Source of the DNA: Anaerolineae bacterium
Lineage (GTDB): Bacteria; Chloroflexota; Anaerolineae; J102
Length of the DNA: 34,443 nt
Direction: 5' to 3'
NCBI GenBank assembly: GCA_011371305.1
Contig: DRQW01000205.1
Span: forward strand, 1 to 34,443
Position 1 is the first letter of the stretch. Every line of letters starts with the position of its first letter. This document shows positions 8,703 through 18,662 of the stretch, one piece after another. The position numbers were made by a program, and so were the translations under genes. Under the pieces are notes generated by a model, which was not told the origin of the DNA, ran no database searches, and saw nothing but the letters and a program-made list of their open reading frames with translations.

Positions 8703-9956
8703 ATGCAATCCACCCTCACCACGACGCCACACACCCGGTCCACTTCCCTGCCCCTACGCTTCATCGCGGGCGTGATCCTGACCATGATCATCGCCTTGGG
8801 GCTGTTCTGGCTGCTCATGCAACCGCCCGTGGCTGACTTTCGGGCCATGGCTCTGTTCCTGAGCATCACCGCGGGCATTTCCATCCTGGCAGGCTATGTA
8901 GCTTATCGCACAGGCCTGGCTCAGAAAGCCCCATACATTAGCTGGCTACTGATGGGCGGCTATGCCCTGGCCAGTATCCTCACCTTCCTCAATGTTTGGC
9001 TCACAGCCCGGTTGATGTTCGCCAGCCAGCACGATCTGCTATTGGCCACCGTGTTGCTTATCTTTGCCGGGGGGATCGCCATGTCGCTGGGGTATTTTTT
9101 TGCCAACGCGGTTACGGATTACATTCGGGAGCTGAACGAGGCCGCCCAGGCCATCGCGCGTGGACGTTACGATGTGCGGGCGCCAGTGCGGGGTTCCAAC
9201 GAGGTAACGGACCTGGCCCGAACCTTTAATCTCATGGCCCAACGCCTGCAAGAGGCCGACCGCAAGCAACGTGAGCTGGATCAGATGCGACGAAATCTCA
9301 TTGCCTGGGCGGGGCACGACCTGCGCACCCCCCTGGCCTCCATCCAGGCCTTGGTGGAGGCGCTGGCCGATGGTCTGGTGGAGGACCCCGCTATGCAGCA
9401 ACGTTATTTGCGCACAGCCCAACGAGACATCCGTTCCCTTTCCTTGCTTATCGATGATCTCTTCGACTTGGCCCAATTCGACGCGGGTGCACTGGAATTG
9501 AATTTGCAACTGGTGGACTTAAACGATCTCATCTCCGATACGGTGAATCGCTTCACGGAGATGGCCACCCGCAAGGGCGTGGCGCTTTCGGGCCAGGTGG
9601 TTGCTGAACCCGATTTAGTGCGAGTGGATGTGCAAAAAATCGAGCGGGTGCTGGCGAATCTAATCGCCAATGCTATCCGTCATACGCCCGCGGGGGGTGA
9701 GGTGAGGGTGCAGGCCCGACGTCAGGGATCAGCCATCCTGGTGGAAATTATCGATACGGGGGAGGGCATCGCGGCCGACGACCTCCCCCATATTTTCGAT
9801 CAGTTCTATCGGGGGGAAAAGTCGCGCAGTCATGCGACTGGCGGATCTGGTCTGGGACTGGCCATTGCCAAGCGTATCGTTGAGGCCCACGGCGGTGAGA
9901 TCGGCGTGGAAAGCGAGCAAGGAATGGGGGCGCGCTTTTGGTTTACCTTGCTATGA
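8703..9956 (+). CDS. HAMP-containing sensor histidine kinase
   Basis: TM segments, HAMP-like region, H-box WAGHDLRTPLASIQ, N-box NLIANAIRHTPAGG, DTGEGI and GGSGLGLAIAKRIVEAHGG. Start at ATG 8703; the TTG at 8652 is an alternative. Confidence 0.92.
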   Translation: MQSTLTTTPHTRSTSLPLRFIAGVILTMIIALGLFWLLMQPPVADFRAMALFLSITAGISILAGYVAYRTGLAQKAPYISWLLMGGYALASILTFLNVWLTARLMFASQHDLLLATVLLIFAGGIAMSLGYFFANAVTDYIRELNEAAQAIARGRYDVRAPVRGSNEVTDLARTFNLMAQRLQEADRKQRELDQMRRNLIAWAGHDLRTPLASIQALVEALADGLVEDPAMQQRYLRTAQRDIRSLSLLIDDLFDLAQFDAGALELNLQLVDLNDLISDTVNRFTEMATRKGVALSGQVVAEPDLVRVDVQKIERVLANLIANAIRHTPAGGEVRVQARRQGSAILVEIIDTGEGIAADDLPHIFDQFYRGEKSRSHATGGSGLGLAIAKRIVEAHGGEIGVESEQGMGARFWFTLL

Positions 9957-9967
9957 GGACCATCACG

Positions 9968-11728
9968 TTACTCGACGATCTTCAGATGGAGTTCCTCTAA
10001 CTGCTGGGGAGAGATCGGGCTGGGGCTGTTGAGCATGAGGTCGGTGGCAGAGGCTGTCTTGGGGAAGGCGATGACCTCGCGGATGCTGTCCTCATGGGCC
10101 AGGATGGCGATGAGGCGGTCCAGGCCCAATGCGATGCCGCCATGGGGAGGCGCGCCGTAGCTGAAGGCTTCCAAAAGATGGCCGAATTGCTCCTGGGCCT
10201 CTTCCTGGGAGATACCCAGCGCTTCGAATACCATGCGTTGATGCTTGGCGTCATGGATACGGATACTACCCCCGCCGATTTCCATCCCGTTGCAGACGAT
10301 GTCATAGGCGTTGGCTAGAGCTTTACCGGGATCGGTTTTTAACAAAGGCCAGTGTTCGGGCTTGGCACTGGTGAAGGGGTGATGCACCGCCACCCAACGC
10401 GCTTCTTCCTCGTCCCATTCCAGCAGCGGAAAGTCCACCACCCAGCAGAAGGCCAGCGTGTTTGGATCGGCCAAGTTCAATTCGGCAGCCAGATGGGTGC
10501 GCAGCCAACCAAGGCTTTCGGCCACGACCCGAGGCGTATCGGCTACGGCCAGGATAAGATCACCTTCGTTTGCGCCTGTGAGTTCGATGATCGCGTCCTT
10601 TTCATCTTCGGACAGGAATTTGGCGATGGAGGAGCGCAGCCCATCCCGTTCCGCCTTGAGCCAGACCAGGCCCTTCGCACCCCGTTCCTGAACGCCCTGG
10701 GTAAGCTCATCGATGCGTTTGCGGGAGAAGGAAGCCGCGCCGGGAACGCAGATAGCTTTGATCTGGCCGCCTGCGGCCGCGGTGTTGGCGAAAACGCCAA
10801 ATCGGCTATTTCGTACAGTTTCGGTCAGGTCCACCAGCTCCATGGCGTAACGTAAATCGGGACGGTCGCTACCATAGCGGGCCATAGCCTCCGCGTAAGT
10901 AAGCACCGGAAAAGGCTGCTCCTGGATGTGCATCTCGCTGACCGCCTGCACCAGTTCGATGAGCAGGGCCTCGATCAACGCCCGCACATCTTCCTGCTCA
11001 ACAAAGGACATTTCCAGGTCCAGCTGGGTGAATTCGGGTTGGCGATCCGCGCGCAGGTCCTCATCTCGGAAGCAGCGGGCGATCTGATAGTAGCGCTCGT
11101 AGCCTGCCACCATCAAGAGTTGCTTCATTTGCTGGGGCGATTGGGGAAGCGCGTAGAACTTGCCCGGATGGAGACGACTGGGGACGACATAGTCGCGGGC
11201 GCCTTCGGGGGTGCTCTTCAGCAGAATGGGTGTTTCGATCTCCAGGAAGTCGGCCTTGTTGAGGAAATCGCGGATGAAGGTGATGATATTGTGCCGGAGG
11301 ATGATATTCCGCTGCATGCGCTCCCGACGCAGGTCGAGATAGCGGTATTTCAAGCGCACTTCATCCCGCACAGGCGTGTCTTCATTGATGGGAAAGGGTG
11401 GGGTCCTAGAAACGTTCAGGATAATCAGTTCATGAGCTTCGACCTCGATCTCTCCCGTGGCCAGGTTGGGATTGACCAAACCCTCGGGCCGGGCCGCGAC
11501 GACCCCCTTGACCTGAATGACATATTCAGGTCGTACGGTCTCGGCCAATGTGTGGGCCGGCTCAGAGATGTCGGCATTGAATACGACCTGCACCAGACCG
11601 GAACGGTCCCGCAAGTCAAAGAAAATGAGGCCGCCATGATCGCGGCGGCGATGCACCCAACCCGCCAGGGTGACGGCCTGACCCACGTGTTCCTTGCGCA
11701 ATGCGCCGCAGTCAATGGATTTGAGCAT
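9968..11728 (-). CDS. aspS: Aspartyl-tRNA synthetase (bacterial type)
   Basis: 586 aa; [85 protein letters not shown]. Confidence 0.96.
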   Translation of the reverse strand: MLKSIDCGALRKEHVGQAVTLAGWVHRRRDHGGLIFFDLRDRSGLVQVVFNADISEPAHTLAETVRPEYVIQVKGVVAARPEGLVNPNLATGEIEVEAHELIILNVSRTPPFPINEDTPVRDEVRLKYRYLDLRRERMQRNIILRHNIITFIRDFLNKADFLEIETPILLKSTPEGARDYVVPSRLHPGKFYALPQSPQQMKQLLMVAGYERYYQIARCFRDEDLRADRQPEFTQLDLEMSFVEQEDVRALIEALLIELVQAVSEMHIQEQPFPVLTYAEAMARYGSDRPDLRYAMELVDLTETVRNSRFGVFANTAAAGGQIKAICVPGAASFSRKRIDELTQGVQERGAKGLVWLKAERDGLRSSIAKFLSEDEKDAIIELTGANEGDLILAVADTPRVVAESLGWLRTHLAAELNLADPNTLAFCWVVDFPLLEWDEEEARWVAVHHPFTSAKPEHWPLLKTDPGKALANAYDIVCNGMEIGGGSIRIHDAKHQRMVFEALGISQEEAQEQFGHLLEAFSYGAPPHGGIALGLDRLIAILAHEDSIREVIAFPKTASATDLMLNSPSPISPQQLEELHLKIVE

Positions 11729-11769
11729 GATGGCGATGAGTCCTCCGAGAAGAAAATGATGGCTGATTG

Positions 11770-11815
11770 ATAATAAAAAGCCGCTGGTCGGGCCAGCAGC
11801 CCGCGCCGCAGCGGC
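11770..11815 (-). terminator. Putative intrinsic terminator between the permease gene and aspS
   Basis: On the minus strand, GCCGCTGCGGCGCGGGCTGCTGGCCCGACCAGCGGC followed by TTTTTATTAT. Confidence 0.65.
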
Positions 11816-11878
11816 GTTGTTTCGTTTTGCAATTATAGTAAGATCGTTTGCTCCAAAGCAAATTCTGGGGCGAGTGCG

Positions 11879-14434
11879 TTACCTTTCATCCCCCTCCTCC
11901 TCGGTGGGAACCTCTTCCTTCGTGGCCGCTGGTTCGGCCAGGTCGGTTTCCTCCATGCTGACAACCTCTTCCGGCTCCAACAAGGGCGTAGCGATATCCT
12001 CTTTTACCGCAGTGTAATCTTCATCTTCGGGCATGGTCGCATGTACATGGATGCGACGGAACTCCTTGCCATTGGCAACAGTCACCACCATGTCGAATTC
12101 GATATCCTTGGGCAACAACCCGAAGTCTTGCAACGTCCAGATGGTGGTAATCCGATCTGAAAGGTTGGGCCACTGGTCTTTGGCCCAGAGATAGCGCTGC
12201 CGGCTGAATTGCCAAATGGGTTCTGGCTGGCGAATAGGTTTGAATGCCTTGTATTCTGCCCAGATCTCTTCATGTGGGGTGAGGGGGAAGAGAATGTCAA
12301 CCATAGCCTGTTGCACCACTTCGGGCCCGCGGCCGGTTTCAGGTGAAATCCAGTTGACATGATAGTTGTGGATGAACATAAAAATACCGAAGTGGGAGTA
12401 TTTTTCAATGCGCTGCAAGAGTGTTTCCTTCTGCGCATAAGCCCGCTCATAGGCCTCTGCCAGGATCAGGTTCGGCTCTTCGATGCGTTCATCCTCGTGC
12501 TCTTCCGCTTTTTTATTAAAAATGGCTGGGTCCAGATTGTAAAGGTAGGCTATTAGTTGCTGAATGCGCCAGAAATCAACGTTGAACTTGACCAGCCGTC
12601 CCTCTCGCTGCAGATCGACCAGTGCGTCGGCGATGCCGCGTTGCCGGGCCTGTTCGATAGCCCGCTCGATACCGGATCGCGGCTTAATCTTTTCTTTGCT
12701 TGCGACAATGGCATCCATGAGCCTGCGTACATCCTGTTTTTTGACTCCGCCATTGGCGACAAGCAACTGAATGGCAGTCAGGATAATGCCTGCCACGGCT
12801 ACGGCATACAAAGCGTGGGTTTTTTCCGCTACCAGGACGGCTCCCATGAGGTAGCTGGCAAACATGCCCCGGGCCCCTGCGAAGCGCAGGGATTTTGCTT
12901 CGGGTGAGCCGGGCTTGATCCCCTTCTTTTCCAACACGTCATTGCGAACGAAGAAAACCGCGGTGCTGGTAATGATGAACGCGCTGACAAAACCGAACGC
13001 GTAATAGCTTTCCACAACGACGACTTGTCGGATGATGGGGATCAGGACCGCGGAGACGCCCCAGATGATGGCAATGCCGATCCGATCATCCAGCAGGAAG
13101 CCAGGAAGCCGGCCCAATCGAGCCGCGTTGGCAGCCACGGCGGCGCCGCCCACATAACCGCCACCTTGAGCCAATAGCAAGATGATGGCCATAAGCGTGC
13201 CCGCGATGAACAGAAACGTAGCACCGGGGGAGCCCGCCAGGGTCTCTGTGATGGCGCGCGACACCGCGATGTCGTAGGAGACGTCCTCGATGAATTGCTC
13301 GTGGTCGGGAGGAGGCGGCTTTGGAGGGCGGATTTTTCCACCCAAAATCCCTTCGAAAGGATTGGCCAGGGCTTCTTCAGCATATACCTGTTCCGCGGCC
13401 AGCCTGTCCGCAGGGGTAACCACGATCGCTTCGGGTTGAACGCCCGGACTCATAGCCTGGATCGCAACGATTTCATACTCGATGAGCAAGGTGCTGTAAC
13501 CTTCGGTCGCTGGGATTTCCCAGACTTTCGAGGCATAAAGTTGGGCCATTCCCGTGCCAATTAGAAAAACTGCAGCTAGGGTTAGGGCGACGCTGATTAC
13601 TTTCCATTTAGGGCGGGCCGCATGCTTGCCGCTGGCAGGAATGACTTCATATCCCGAAAAGCCTAACATAGCACTGGACATGGAGCGGAAGAAGAGTTGC
13701 ATGATAACAACTGTGCCCAGTGTGGCCATATCCTGTTGGACCCGAACGACGTGCTCAACGACCCGTGTGGCTTCCAGTCGGCGGACGATGCCATCGGTGA
13801 GAAAGGCCCATTCAGGATGAATGGCCGCTTCCACCGCCACCAGCGAGAGTGCCGCCAGGGTGAAGAGGGTGAACGCTCCACCACCGATGAGAAACAGTGG
13901 CACAGCCTTTTTGGGCCCCATAAGCACCAATACCACCATGATGAAAAAGGCAAAGAACTCTGCCAGCAGGATGCGATAAGGCGCCAGTTCGGGCATGACA
14001 AGCATGGTCACGTCCGCGGCCGAGATGGAGCTGATAATGATGGTCAGGACAGCATCCACAAAGAACAAGCTCGTACCCACCCACGAAAGCCATCGGAGCC
14101 AGCCTGGTCCGATGGCCTCCACCATAGGGCCGCTTCCGCCCGCGTTGGGACGCAGATAGCTTCCGGCCTTGTATGCGGGGACAATCCCAAAGAAAAGTAG
14201 GATGGACAATACGACAAACGCCCAGATCGCGATCCGATGGTAGCCAGCGGCGCCATGGATGGCCAGAAGCGTTTGGTACGCGGCCACACTGAACGCGTCC
14301 GCTGCGATTTCGAAGATCAGGGCGAAGATACCCAGGCCTGTGCCGCCTAGCAACAGGCCCTCTACGAATAGCTTGGGAAGTTTCCGGTTGGCTTCCGCTC
14401 GTTCTTCTGCGGGGATGTAACTTTTGAAAAACAT
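11879..14434 (-). CDS. APC-superfamily-like amino acid permease/membrane protein with large soluble C-terminal region
   Basis: 851 aa; about a dozen hydrophobic segments in the first ~530 residues, then ~300 aa soluble with an acidic tail. Confidence 0.65.
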   Translation of the reverse strand: MFFKSYIPAEERAEANRKLPKLFVEGLLLGGTGLGIFALIFEIAADAFSVAAYQTLLAIHGAAGYHRIAIWAFVVLSILLFFGIVPAYKAGSYLRPNAGGSGPMVEAIGPGWLRWLSWVGTSLFFVDAVLTIIISSISAADVTMLVMPELAPYRILLAEFFAFFIMVVLVLMGPKKAVPLFLIGGGAFTLFTLAALSLVAVEAAIHPEWAFLTDGIVRRLEATRVVEHVVRVQQDMATLGTVVIMQLFFRSMSSAMLGFSGYEVIPASGKHAARPKWKVISVALTLAAVFLIGTGMAQLYASKVWEIPATEGYSTLLIEYEIVAIQAMSPGVQPEAIVVTPADRLAAEQVYAEEALANPFEGILGGKIRPPKPPPPDHEQFIEDVSYDIAVSRAITETLAGSPGATFLFIAGTLMAIILLLAQGGGYVGGAAVAANAARLGRLPGFLLDDRIGIAIIWGVSAVLIPIIRQVVVVESYYAFGFVSAFIITSTAVFFVRNDVLEKKGIKPGSPEAKSLRFAGARGMFASYLMGAVLVAEKTHALYAVAVAGIILTAIQLLVANGGVKKQDVRRLMDAIVASKEKIKPRSGIERAIEQARQRGIADALVDLQREGRLVKFNVDFWRIQQLIAYLYNLDPAIFNKKAEEHEDERIEEPNLILAEAYERAYAQKETLLQRIEKYSHFGIFMFIHNYHVNWISPETGRGPEVVQQAMVDILFPLTPHEEIWAEYKAFKPIRQPEPIWQFSRQRYLWAKDQWPNLSDRITTIWTLQDFGLLPKDIEFDMVVTVANGKEFRRIHVHATMPEDEDYTAVKEDIATPLLEPEEVVSMEETDLAEPAATKEEVPTEEEGDER

Positions 14435-14640
14435 CAGGTCTTTAGGAAGAGAGCTGTCTGAGAATGATGTTTGGTAGGATTTTGAACTTTGACATCCTAA
14501 TCAGAATGATGTAATTTGGCAAAAACAGCGCTCCCTTTTCCACCTCTTTTCTGTAATTGACCACCGCGATTTCCATCATCTCATTCCCTGTGGGAAATCG
14601 GCGTCAGCGTTTACTTCGCCTCTTTGTCCCTCTTCTTCCC

Positions 14641-15030
14641 ATGTATGACTTATCTTTTTCCGGCTTCGATTTCCAATCCGGAGCCCTCGACATCGCCCGG
14701 GTAGAGGATGTTGATTTCAGTAAATCCCCGCTCATTCCCGCTATCGTCCAGGACGCGCGCACAGGCCAGGTGTTGACCCTGGCTTATATGAATCGCGAGG
14801 CTCTGGCCCAGACCCTGGAACTGGGCCAAACAGTATTCTGGAGCCGCAGTCGGGGCGAACTGTGGCATAAGGGCGCGACCAGCGGCCATTATCAGGACGT
14901 CGTTGCCATCCGTTTGGACTGCGATGGCGATGCGCTCTTGGTGCTGGTGCATCCCCATGGTCCCGCCTGCCACACGGGCGCGTCCTCTTGTTTTTACCGC
15001 CAATTGGCTGAGAGGCCCCACGACCTCTGA
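14641..15030 (+). CDS. hisI: Phosphoribosyl-AMP cyclohydrolase
   Basis: [64 protein letters not shown]. Start set to ATG at 14641. Confidence 0.95.
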   Translation: MYDLSFSGFDFQSGALDIARVEDVDFSKSPLIPAIVQDARTGQVLTLAYMNREALAQTLELGQTVFWSRSRGELWHKGATSGHYQDVVAIRLDCDGDALLVLVHPHGPACHTGASSCFYRQLAERPHDL

Positions 15031-18000
15031 ACGCGTGGCCATACCCATCGTAAGCCGCTGAGGGTACCGGTGAAAAGGACTAGCAATACAAACACCAGAT
15101 CGAGAAATCCGGCAAGGGTTTTTATGCGCGAGGCATGGGTTTGGATCAGGGCAAAGGACCAAGCATACCGGCCTAGATATCCTACATAAAAATCACCCGC
15201 GATCCCGACTCCGGGTAGCCCCTCGGCTTCACTGAAGGCATTCAGGTTGAGAAGGTGCGCAACGCCAAATGCCGCAATGGCCCCTAGCACTAGGGCGCCG
15301 AGGCGCATGAGCCAGGATTTGAAGGGGATGTGGTTTTGCTGCCAGGGATAACCGGCCAATGCGATGCTGAGGCCTAGGCCCGCGGGCAAGCCTATCAGGA
15401 ATGCTCGTGGGAGTAACAATGATACACGCAGAAAAACTTGCCGGGTAAGGTCGGACAGGCTTGCGAACCCTGCGATGAGCGTGATGCTCAGAGCAAAGGC
15501 TGCGGCGCCGAACAGGATGATGAATATCCTGGCCGCCGGGCGTGGTGGAGGCATCTCGGCTTGGGGATGGCGGAGAAGCAGGTACTCCGGCAAAAGCAAA
15601 CCCAAGGCCATGCATATCCCCATGAGGAGCCCCCACCACAATCCCACACCAAACTGAATCCCCGGAGAATGGCCCAGGGCGATGCTGGCGGAGAAAAAGC
15701 GGAAGGTCGCGAATAGGAATCCCACGCTCAGGGCGGCAGCGCTGATCTGCGCCCATAACGGTTGCCACTGATGGGCAAGACGTCGCCCCACGCGCCAGCC
15801 CCAGGCTCCGAGTCGGTCACCAGGGGAGAGTCGTGACGGGGGGATGAGGTTGCTTGCATCGGCCAATATGCCGAAGAGCTGAGATGCGCGCAGCCAGCGG
15901 ACAGGGCCTTTGAGATGAGATCGAAGCCCCTCCTCTAGCTCAGCTACGCCCGCTTCCTCCTTCAATGCCGCCAGAGCCAGGGCCGCGGTTTGTCGGGTGA
16001 CGCCATCGGGATGGTGTATGGCGGCCTGGGCGAGGGCGCCTACGGAGCTGGTGGTTGGTTGAGAGCGTCCTACCAATCCTAATAAACGTCGGGCTCGGTC
16101 CACGGCCACTACGCCACACGCACTGAACGCGTCGGCCTGGGCTTCGGTGTCCAGCCATCGTAACAAATCCCTCACACCTTCGGCCTGGACCCAAGAAAAC
16201 CAAGGCTGAAGGGTGATATCGTGGGCTTTCACTGCAGCCCGTAGAAGCATCAGAGATTGAACAGGGAGTGGGGCGAGGCTGTCATGTGCTTGGGCCAGCA
16301 GCGTCAATTGGTCTGGGTTGGGCAAGGCATGGTCCGCGGGGCTGGTCGGGTCTTCTCCTTCGGCCACCGCTGCGATCCACATGCGCCAGATCCGCTCCAG
16401 TTCATCCTCCGCCAAATAGCGTAGCCGTAGCGCCTCGCCGCCCAAATTGCGGGCTTCTTGAGCGACGATGACATTGGCGAACGCGTAGGCTATCCGTCCC
16501 TCGCGACGGCGGTGGATGAGCAATCGGGCTTCGGCAAGCCGTTCTAATACCATGGCAATGCGTTCTAGAGAGGCGTCTTCCTCAACCAGATCCTCAGGGC
16601 GAACCAGGAGTGGGGCACGGGGGGCAGCCATTTTCACCAAGATATGTTCGGCCAGTTCCCGGACATCCGCCAGGCGGGTGGCTAACGTGTGTTGCATATA
16701 CCGGGTGAGGATGCCCTCCGCCCCACCCGCTTCCCTCACGTAAAGCTCCTGGTCGATCTCCGGTGGTTCCTTTTTTCGTGCTTGCTCATAGAGCCAGTAA
16801 CAAACGATCTGCAATTGCGCGGGATGAACACTTCCACCAAGTTGTTCCTTTTCCGGTTCATAGAGTGCATCCAAATCCCGGGCGATCTGTTCCTGGGCGA
16901 ATTCAGGTTGGATCATCACCGGCCATCCCAAGGTTTGCAGTGGCCCCACGATGGCTTCGGCTGCGGCGTCGCGCGGCAACACAGGGGTTTCGATCCAAGG
17001 CTGGGCAATAGCCTGGAATCGCTCCTGCAGTGTCGCAAAATCCCCAAGATACCCCGTATGCATGGCGATGACCAGCTTCAAGCGGTCGCCCAGCGTGGCC
17101 ATCGCCGCCACGACCTCATCGGCCAGCGTGTCTTGTTTTTCTCTGCCCAGGGCGAAAACCCGTTCGAACTGGTCCATCATAAGGACGATGCGCCGTCCAG
17201 TATGAGCACTGATGGCCCGCAGCACTTCTTCCAATGGCGCATCGCCTCGCAACGCCAGCCGTAGCGGGCGCCCTTGCCAACGGACCTGGAGACGCACTTC
17301 GCTGGCAATGTCCTCGTATTCCGTCACGTGGATAACCAAGTCACCTTGCTCCTCCAGTTTGGGCCGAACTCCTGCTTCGAGTAGCGAAGTGATGCCTACG
17401 CCTGGTTCGCCATAGAGGACGGTGACTCGATAAGAATCCACACGTTCGGCAACTCGGTTACTGAGTTCCTCTCGTCCTTTGAAGATGTCGGCATCGGCGG
17501 CAGTGTAGGGAGCCAGGTATTTGTAGGGAACACGGTGCGCGGGTTTGAATTGCTCGTCGGGAAGGAAAAGTAAGCCATCCTGAAGCCGCATGGTGAGGGA
17601 AGGGACCGCCCACTCCCACGTATCCGGGGCATACAAAGCAGCTCGGGCATGGGTGATCGCCTGATCCACATAGCCGCTTTGCAGCAACATCTCGTAGAAG
17701 GTGCGATAGAAGGTCTTCGCTGACTCGACGCCGATTTCATCCAACATGCCCACCACAGCGGGGCATCCAGCCAGGATGAGCCTGGGCGTCAGGCCCGAAA
17801 GCGCCTCTCGCGTCCCAGGGAACGCGCTTTGGCACGTGGCCAAAGTGATCAGCATCGGCAGAGTCGCCTGAACCTGAAGTTTGGCGATGAGGGAGTCGGC
17901 GTCCACCTTGTCCGGGAGGATGGTTCCATCCTGCTCGGTGGCGAGAATAAGCGAAGCCTGGCCCGATTGTTCATCCCAAATGCCGTGGCCCATGAAATGC

Positions 18001-18662
18001 AAGATGTGGTAGGGGGTTTGCGCCAGGGCCTGGACAATGCGATCCGCGGTGATAGGGGCCTCCATACGCCGAACCATCACGCGATCACCATATGGTTGAA
18101 GGGCTTCCTCCAGGCTCTCCCAGGCAGCCTGGGCATCGAAATGGCGCTGATGTCCTGGGGGATAGGGATTGGCGATGACCACAAGCATGCGCAAGGGGCC
18201 GCTACCCCAAGGCGTCTGCCAACCCACGCCTTGGGGTGCAAGGAAGCGGGCGAGGAAGATATCGGATGAGGCCCCTACAGGTTTCCAGCCCCCACCAAAT
18301 GGCTGAAACAACCGCTCCCAGGGCACATAATGGAGTTCCGGCGCGTTGGGATCCAGGGCCAGCAGCAATTGCACACCTCGATAACCGGCAGCAGCCACAG
18401 CCTGGGCATAATGGAACCCCAGGGGTTCGGGGAAAAGATGACGATAGAGAATCTGGCCATACGCTGCGGGATTGCGCGAGGACCAAACGGGTTGACTTTG
18501 CTCTAGCGAAGCCAATGCATCCTCCAACGCGTCCAGGTTCAGTCGAGCTCCGCCCGGGGTTGAACCATCGGGCAGCGTCAGCGTGATGGTGAAACCGCGG
18601 GAGTGGTCTCGTTGGATTCTCAGGAGAATGCGGTCGGGGACGGGCGAAAAGGAAGGACTCAC
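14994..18662 (-). CDS. CHAT-domain protease fused to a STAND-type NTPase and C-terminal multi-TM region
   Basis: CHAT motifs HILHFMGHG and [15 protein letters not shown]-like [20 protein letters not shown]-loop GEPGVGITS (no Lys), Walker B-like [13 protein letters not shown]; several hydrophobic helices at the C-terminus. GTG start overlaps the upstream TGA. Confidence 0.88.
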   Translation of the reverse strand: MSPSFSPVPDRILLRIQRDHSRGFTITLTLPDGSTPGGARLNLDALEDALASLEQSQPVWSSRNPAAYGQILYRHLFPEPLGFHYAQAVAAAGYRGVQLLLALDPNAPELHYVPWERLFQPFGGGWKPVGASSDIFLARFLAPQGVGWQTPWGSGPLRMLVVIANPYPPGHQRHFDAQAAWESLEEALQPYGDRVMVRRMEAPITADRIVQALAQTPYHILHFMGHGIWDEQSGQASLILATEQDGTILPDKVDADSLIAKLQVQATLPMLITLATCQSAFPGTREALSGLTPRLILAGCPAVVGMLDEIGVESAKTFYRTFYEMLLQSGYVDQAITHARAALYAPDTWEWAVPSLTMRLQDGLLFLPDEQFKPAHRVPYKYLAPYTAADADIFKGREELSNRVAERVDSYRVTVLYGEPGVGITSLLEAGVRPKLEEQGDLVIHVTEYEDIASEVRLQVRWQGRPLRLALRGDAPLEEVLRAISAHTGRRIVLMMDQFERVFALGREKQDTLADEVVAAMATLGDRLKLVIAMHTGYLGDFATLQERFQAIAQPWIETPVLPRDAAAEAIVGPLQTLGWPVMIQPEFAQEQIARDLDALYEPEKEQLGGSVHPAQLQIVCYWLYEQARKKEPPEIDQELYVREAGGAEGILTRYMQHTLATRLADVRELAEHILVKMAAPRAPLLVRPEDLVEEDASLERIAMVLERLAEARLLIHRRREGRIAYAFANVIVAQEARNLGGEALRLRYLAEDELERIWRMWIAAVAEGEDPTSPADHALPNPDQLTLLAQAHDSLAPLPVQSLMLLRAAVKAHDITLQPWFSWVQAEGVRDLLRWLDTEAQADAFSACGVVAVDRARRLLGLVGRSQPTTSSVGALAQAAIHHPDGVTRQTAALALAALKEEAGVAELEEGLRSHLKGPVRWLRASQLFGILADASNLIPPSRLSPGDRLGAWGWRVGRRLAHQWQPLWAQISAAALSVGFLFATFRFFSASIALGHSPGIQFGVGLWWGLLMGICMALGLLLPEYLLLRHPQAEMPPPRPAARIFIILFGAAAFALSITLIAGFASLSDLTRQVFLRVSLLLPRAFLIGLPAGLGLSIALAGYPWQQNHIPFKSWLMRLGALVLGAIAAFGVAHLLNLNAFSEAEGLPGVGIAGDFYVGYLGRYAWSFALIQTHASRIKTLAGFLDLVFVLLVLFTGTLSGLRWVWPRVQRSWGLSANWR

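Noticed and set aside
10928-11770. 280-aa plus-strand ORF opposite aspS
   Set aside because: Fully antisense to a confident aspS; an artefact of codon bias in GC-rich sequence.
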